From the NCBI GenBank assembly GCA_002501655.1, contig DANY01000041.1, positions 55,524 to 100,242 of the forward strand: a stretch of DNA of 44,719 nucleotides. Reading direction: 5' to 3'. Below, in pieces: positions 41,339 to 44,719 of the stretch. This stretch comes from Methanoculleus sp. UBA303. Its GTDB lineage: Archaea > Halobacteriota > Methanomicrobia > Methanomicrobiales > Methanoculleaceae. The position numbers and the translations under genes were made by a program. The stretch's first letter is position 1. Every line of letters starts with the position of its first letter. The notes beneath the pieces are model-generated. The model did not search any database. It had not been told where the DNA came from and saw nothing but the letters and a program-made list of their open reading frames with translations.

Positions 41339-41358
41339 GAGATCTATAATATGATCTC
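41339..41358. promoter_or_regulatory. palindrome around a TATA-like sequence before the HTH gene
   Basis: GAGATC-TATAATAT-GATCTC: perfect six-base arms flank an AT octamer, ending 20 nt before ATG 41379. If the octamer is the TATA box, a bound protein would occlude it; if CTTAAAAC (about 41308-41315) is the TATA box, the palindrome sits near the transcription start. Either place suits autorepression by the HTH protein. Confidence 0.5.
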
Positions 41359-41378
41359 ACCGAGGAGGAACGCCAGAA

Positions 41379-41600
41379 ATGAAGCATATCCCGAAAAAAG
41401 ACATCAAAGCCGCCAGCCAGCGGTTCGAGACCCAGCGGGCCAGATACCTCTACCTCACAAAGTTAGGCTACTCCCAGGCGGAGATCGCCGAGGCCTTCGG
41501 TATCTCGAAGCGGGCAGTCTGGCAGGCGATCAATGCCCCCGCGACCCCCCGGGAGATGGGGAAGCTGGAGAGGTACCGGGTCCCCATCAGGAGGCGGTAA
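41379..41600 (+). CDS. small helix-turn-helix protein
   Basis: 73 residues, highly basic. RYLYLTKLGYSQAEIAEAFGISKRAVWQAIN (about 22-52) is a clear HTH: the first helix ends at LTKLG, SQAEIAEAFG forms helix two, and SKRAVWQAIN is the recognition helix. It could be an autoregulator or the small DNA-binding component of a packaging or replication apparatus; I cannot decide. GAGGAGG precedes the ATG at about 10 nt. The next gene starts 1 nt after its stop and uses GGAGG within its last codons, so the two are coupled. Confidence 0.85.
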   Translation: MKHIPKKDIKAASQRFETQRARYLYLTKLGYSQAEIAEAFGISKRAVWQAINAPATPREMGKLERYRVPIRRR

Positions 41601-41601
41601 T

Positions 41602-44600
41602 ATGGGGCTAAATACCGCGCTCTCCTCGTGGCTCAGGGGAGCGCAGTCTTCCGCAACGGCTGCCCTCCGTGCCGCTCAGGGGTATGGGGCGACACTCCGG
41701 CAGCAGACGATGACCGCCGTCTCAGTTGCACAGCGGGCGGCCACCCAACCTATCCAGCAGGCGCTCCAGCCTCGCTCCGCGACCCCGACATCCTCGCACA
41801 CGACGAGGACCCTCACTCCGGTGGACGCCGTGGCCCGCACCGTGCAGGGCGGCGTCCGGGGGGTCCAGGAGGCGACCCGGCAGATCGTTCGGGCCCACGC
41901 CCCCATCGTGCAGGGAGTCCAGCGTGACGTCTCCCGGGCGGCTCGTTCTGCCCCGGCGGCCGTACGGAGTGCTCCGGCGGCGGTGCAGCAGGCAGCCCGA
42001 CAGATTTCCGCGGCTCATGCTCCGATCGTTCAGGGGGTCCGGCGAGACGCGGGGAGGGCCATCCAGAGTGCTCCCGCGGCCGTCAGGAGTGCCCCGGCTG
42101 CTGTACAGGAGGCTAGCAGGCAGATCTCGCGGGCCCACGCCCCGATAGTTTCGTCTCCAGCCGCCCGGCAGGTCGCCGGCGCGGTTACCCGGGGCATCCA
42201 GAGCACTCCGATGGGGTTCCCGGTCGTCGCCGCGCGGGCCGCTTCGGGGGCCGTCCGGGTGGGCCAGGACGCTCTTGGATTCTCCTCTGCCGTTGATCGC
42301 TACAAGGGCCGAGAGGCGGCGCTTCAGAAGACGTATGCCGCCCAAAAACCCCTCTACGACCAGTATACCAAAGGCGTCCAGAACTACGAGAAGGGGGCCA
42401 AGACCTACGAGAAGGTCGCGTCGCAGTACGACCAGCGGCTCCAGGCATACAAGGCCAACCCCACCCGAACCGGGCTCGCGGAGGTCCGGATGCTCGAAGC
42501 AAACCTCCGGATGCTCGGTACCCCCCTCCAGGCTCAGTATGATCGGCTCCAGGCCCAGGATCGGGCTCTCTCCCCGCTCTGGGCTCAGGCGTCCGGGGTC
42601 GCGGCCGAGCGGAAGAAGGTCGAATCCCTCCAGGCTCAGGATCGGGGGGTAGTCTCCTCTGCCGTGATCGACGCACTAGGGGCCGCTCGGATGGGAACCA
42701 CCCCGCCCGCGTCCCGGCAGGCATCGACGAGATCGGAGCAGGCCCTCCTCTATGGGGTCTACCCCGCCGCGGTCGGGGCGGCTGAGAAGTGGCGATCAGG
42801 AGTGGCGGAGCCGTTCGAGCGCGAAGCAACCAAGCTAACCGGGGGGCGTCCTCTGGTCATTCCGCAGGGCGCTATTGATGCCGTCCGGCACCCGGTGGCC
42901 CGGGGGGCGATCACGGCTCTGGCCCCGGGGATGGCGAGTACCCCCCTCGCAATGGATATTGTCACTGGGGCAAAGCAGTGGGCAGGGGCTGAACCGGGTA
43001 TCAACGTGACCCGGTTCGCGGCCGGCGTAGTGCGGTCCCCGGCCGACGCGGCAGAGATGATTGGGATGGCCATACCTGGAGCCGAGGTGGCTGCCCGGAG
43101 GGTCGCAGAGCGACCCTCTGATCTCCTGTACCTCCCGATCGCCGGGATGGCCTACATGGGTGCGGGGACGGTCGAAGCCTTCAAACAGGACCCGGAGGGT
43201 ACGGCAGGCTCGCTCGTGGGCATGGCGGCCCTCTCCCGGGGGGTAGGACGAGTATCCTCAGCCCCCCTCGGTCGGGTCGCGAAGACGGTTCGCCCCCGGA
43301 TCACCGAGGCCCGGATCTCCGCCAGGATTAACCCCGTAGACCGGCCGGCGTTTCATGCCGTGAGCACCATCGGCCGGGGCATCGAAGGGATCCGGTCGGA
43401 TGTGCTGATGGACCCGCGGTTCGGAGATGTTCTGAACGTCGGGGCGGAAAGAGCCCCGATCCTCACCAATATCCTCGCGGACACGCCCCACTCGGTATAT
43501 GGCTCTGCCACCCGCACCGGGCAGATGCGCCCGGGGTCGGTCATGCGGCAGGCTAAGGATGTGGATATATTTGTCCCCGACGTGGACCTCCTCAATACGC
43601 GGATCGCCCAGGAGTTCGGCCGCCCCTACTCCGTCGAGGGGTCAACGGTGGTCCGGCAGGTCCCCGGGCAGGGGACGGTCCATGCGATTGATACCCACGC
43701 TGTCCCGGAGGGGTACCCGCTCCCCGGAGCAGGCCGAGGCGTGAGGGTCCAGTACGAAGAGGCCCAGGTTGCGCCCGAACTGCCGTTCGAGTGGATGCCC
43801 AAAGACCTCTTGAAGGCGGGCCGGATAACTCAGGAGTACCTCCATACTCAAGTGCAGCGGAAGGCCGCCTCTGTCGCCGGTGAGCCGGTCGAGGGCGGCG
43901 GCTGGCGGTTCGGGCCGCCGGAGCATCGGGCAACGAAGGACACCTTTGATCTGATTAGCGATGCGGAATACCTAATCTCCGCCGAGGAAGCCCGGCTCCC
44001 GGGCATGAACCCCGTGCGGCGCGCCTTGGTATCCCGGAGGCTCAAGCGGCTCAGGAAGGCAGTCGAAGACCTCAAGACGAACCCCACGCTCTCGCAAGCG
44101 TACCGCACCGAGCTCCAGAAGGCGAAGAAGTCTGTGGAGGAGGTAGCCGCGCCCGAAGATGATATCCTCCTTCGGGTCTCATCGATGCCCGCCCCACGGC
44201 AGAGGAGCCCCACTATCGGAGACCCCTCCCCGCTCGTGATCCCGGGGGTCTCCTCCCTCCTGAGCGCGGATCCGGCGTGGGTCGCGAACATTTCCCGGCC
44301 CCCCTCGCCTGTGCGGGGAGCATCCCCTCGGACGTCCGGGGCGATGATGTCTCCCGCCCGGAGTCCCGCCCGGAGGACGGCACATCGGCCCTCCCGCTCG
44401 CCCTCGGTGTTATCGCCCGGACGGGTCTCTCCCCTGCTGGCCGGCGGAGCGTCGCCCTCCCTGCAGACCGGGATCGTGGCATCATCCTCCCCCACGACCG
44501 GAAGACCTGCCGAGACCTCCCGGACCCCCAAGGTGGGACTAGGATCCGCCTCTCCGGGATCGCCGGTGGTCCTCGCCCCGAGCCCCTATCTCTACGAGCC

Positions 44601-44634
44601 CGGACCCGGCACGGCCATCCCCCATAAGCGCTAA
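41602..44634 (+). CDS. 1010-residue repeat protein with a nucleotidyltransferase-like domain
   Basis: ATG 41602 follows GGAGG at 6 nt. Residues 1-85 are Ala/Gln/Thr-rich. Residues 88-183 hold 2.4 copies of a 40-residue repeat (core RAHAPIVQGV and RSAPAAVRSAPAAV). Residues 230-350 are a Tyr/Lys/Gln-rich coiled coil. Residues 380-550 are Gly/Ala-rich amphipathic helices like those of phage tape-measure or injected proteins. Residues 625-700 show the order of a polymerase-beta type nucleotidyltransferase: GS in VYGSATRTG (G634, S635), DxD in KDVDIFV (D653, D655) and a third Asp in TVHAIDTH (D697); helices continue to about 850. Residues 855-1010 are a Pro/Ser-rich, probably disordered tail. I recognise no family for the whole. 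It is coupled to the HTH gene. Confidence 0.8.
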   Translation: MGLNTALSSWLRGAQSSATAALRAAQGYGATLRQQTMTAVSVAQRAATQPIQQALQPRSATPTSSHTTRTLTPVDAVARTVQGGVRGVQEATRQIVRAHAPIVQGVQRDVSRAARSAPAAVRSAPAAVQQAARQISAAHAPIVQGVRRDAGRAIQSAPAAVRSAPAAVQEASRQISRAHAPIVSSPAARQVAGAVTRGIQSTPMGFPVVAARAASGAVRVGQDALGFSSAVDRYKGREAALQKTYAAQKPLYDQYTKGVQNYEKGAKTYEKVASQYDQRLQAYKANPTRTGLAEVRMLEANLRMLGTPLQAQYDRLQAQDRALSPLWAQASGVAAERKKVESLQAQDRGVVSSAVIDALGAARMGTTPPASRQASTRSEQALLYGVYPAAVGAAEKWRSGVAEPFEREATKLTGGRPLVIPQGAIDAVRHPVARGAITALAPGMASTPLAMDIVTGAKQWAGAEPGINVTRFAAGVVRSPADAAEMIGMAIPGAEVAARRVAERPSDLLYLPIAGMAYMGAGTVEAFKQDPEGTAGSLVGMAALSRGVGRVSSAPLGRVAKTVRPRITEARISARINPVDRPAFHAVSTIGRGIEGIRSDVLMDPRFGDVLNVGAERAPILTNILADTPHSVYGSATRTGQMRPGSVMRQAKDVDIFVPDVDLLNTRIAQEFGRPYSVEGSTVVRQVPGQGTVHAIDTHAVPEGYPLPGAGRGVRVQYEEAQVAPELPFEWMPKDLLKAGRITQEYLHTQVQRKAASVAGEPVEGGGWRFGPPEHRATKDTFDLISDAEYLISAEEARLPGMNPVRRALVSRRLKRLRKAVEDLKTNPTLSQAYRTELQKAKKSVEEVAAPEDDILLRVSSMPAPRQRSPTIGDPSPLVIPGVSSLLSADPAWVANISRPPSPVRGASPRTSGAMMSPARSPARRTAHRPSRSPSVLSPGRVSPLLAGGASPSLQTGIVASSSPTTGRPAETSRTPKVGLGSASPGSPVVLAPSPYLYEPGPGTAIPHKR
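41863..42150 (+). repeat. 120-bp tandem coding repeat (2.4 copies)
   Basis: The 40-codon unit starts at 41863, 41983 and 42103; the third copy ends after 16 codons. The protein cores QxxRQIxxAHAPIV and SAPAAVRSAPAAV are conserved between copies, while the DNA has many third-position differences, so the repeat is not recent. Confidence 0.8.
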
Positions 44635-44678
44635 CTTTATCGACAACTATTTACCTGCAGACGGTGCATTATACTCTG

Positions 44679-44719
44679 GTGGAACCGAGGAAGGGGGAGC
44701 GAATCGGGGATGAACTTTG
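44679..44719 (+). CDS. possible start of the next gene of the element
   Basis: GTG 44679 opens a frame (MEPRKGERIGDEL) that continues off the window, with a TATA-like CATTATACT just upstream. An ATG at 44710 in another frame, preceded by AAGGGGGAG, is an alternative. Too short to identify. Confidence 0.3.
   Translation, partial: MEPRKGERIGDEL

Larger units (their letters stand above)
36601..44719. mobile_element. left part of a putative integrated element or provirus
   Basis: The supporting features are the tRNA-like fragment, an adjacent intact integrase, a toxin/antitoxin-type pair, a second recombinase, a transcription-factor-like HTH protein, a very large repeat-bearing protein, base composition that shifts from low GC (about 38.3-39.4 kb) to high GC, and no housekeeping genes. 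The right boundary is outside the window. No capsid, terminase or portal gene is visible, so virus versus plasmid-like element is undecided. Confidence 0.6.

Noticed and set aside
1..44719. CRISPR arrays, rRNA genes and insertion sequences
   Set aside because: No regularly spaced repeats, rRNA segments or transposase genes with terminal inverted repeats were seen.

Overview
The window looks like a stretch of chromosome from a GC-rich methanogenic archaeon of the order Methanomicrobiales, most like Methanoculleus; that genus-level placement is inferred from gene content, not measured. Archaeal markers are a glycerol-1-phosphate dehydrogenase (archaeal lipids), PriS and Gins51 of the archaeal replisome, Nop10, aIF2-alpha, ribosomal proteins eL42 and eS27, an archaeal-type prolyl-tRNA synthetase, archaeal riboflavin reductase, UPF0058, UPF0179, DUF63 and DUF1614 proteins, TATA-like boxes 25-35 nt before many starts, and GGAGGTG-type Shine-Dalgarno sites.

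Layout. Positions 1-4200 hold a DUF1614 membrane protein, an isolated and apparently catalytically dead ABC-type ATPase, a rhodanese lipoprotein and an RDD membrane protein. From 9271 down to 3444, on the minus strand, runs the conserved archaeal information-processing block: UPF0058, Elp3, PriS, Gins51, eL42, eS27, aIF2-alpha, Nop10 (a 55-residue gene) and a PAC2-family proteasome chaperone homologue, closed by a T-run. From 9339 to 17060 come an ADP-ribosylglycohydrolase, UPF0179, G1P dehydrogenase, DUF63, a SpoIIM-like protein, ProS, a zinc-ribbon protein, a DUF362 protein and MntP. From 17159 to 19072 lies a fusion of N-carbamoylputrescine amidase and agmatine deiminase, two consecutive steps of putrescine synthesis in one chain. 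Then follow a gene-poor area with a possible decayed gene, an MFS transporter, an SDR gene remnant, a two-gene 2-oxoacid:ferredoxin oxidoreductase operon, a frameshifted small membrane protein, a sugar-nucleotide epimerase, an FMN glutamate synthase, a lipoprotein and a riboflavin-pathway reductase.

From 29248 to 32989 a PAS histidine kinase, a receiver-only response regulator and a trehalose-synthase-like glycosyltransferase lie in a row. A decayed NifX-like gene, an Hsp20 chaperone, a double ferritin-like protein and TrpF follow.

At about 36600 the character changes. A 16-nt segment that fits the 3' end of a tRNA gene (minus strand) is followed at once by a complete tyrosine integrase with a zinc-ribbon tail, then by a low-GC GNAT toxin/small antitoxin pair, a PEGA-domain surface protein operon with small genes, a second recombinase consisting of the catalytic core only, a small HTH protein with a palindrome in its promoter, and a 1010-residue repeat-containing protein carrying a nucleotidyltransferase-like motif set. 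I read 36601 to beyond 44719 as the left part of an integrated mobile element or provirus; its right end is not in the window. The 1010-residue protein and its HTH partner are the best candidate for an undescribed system here.
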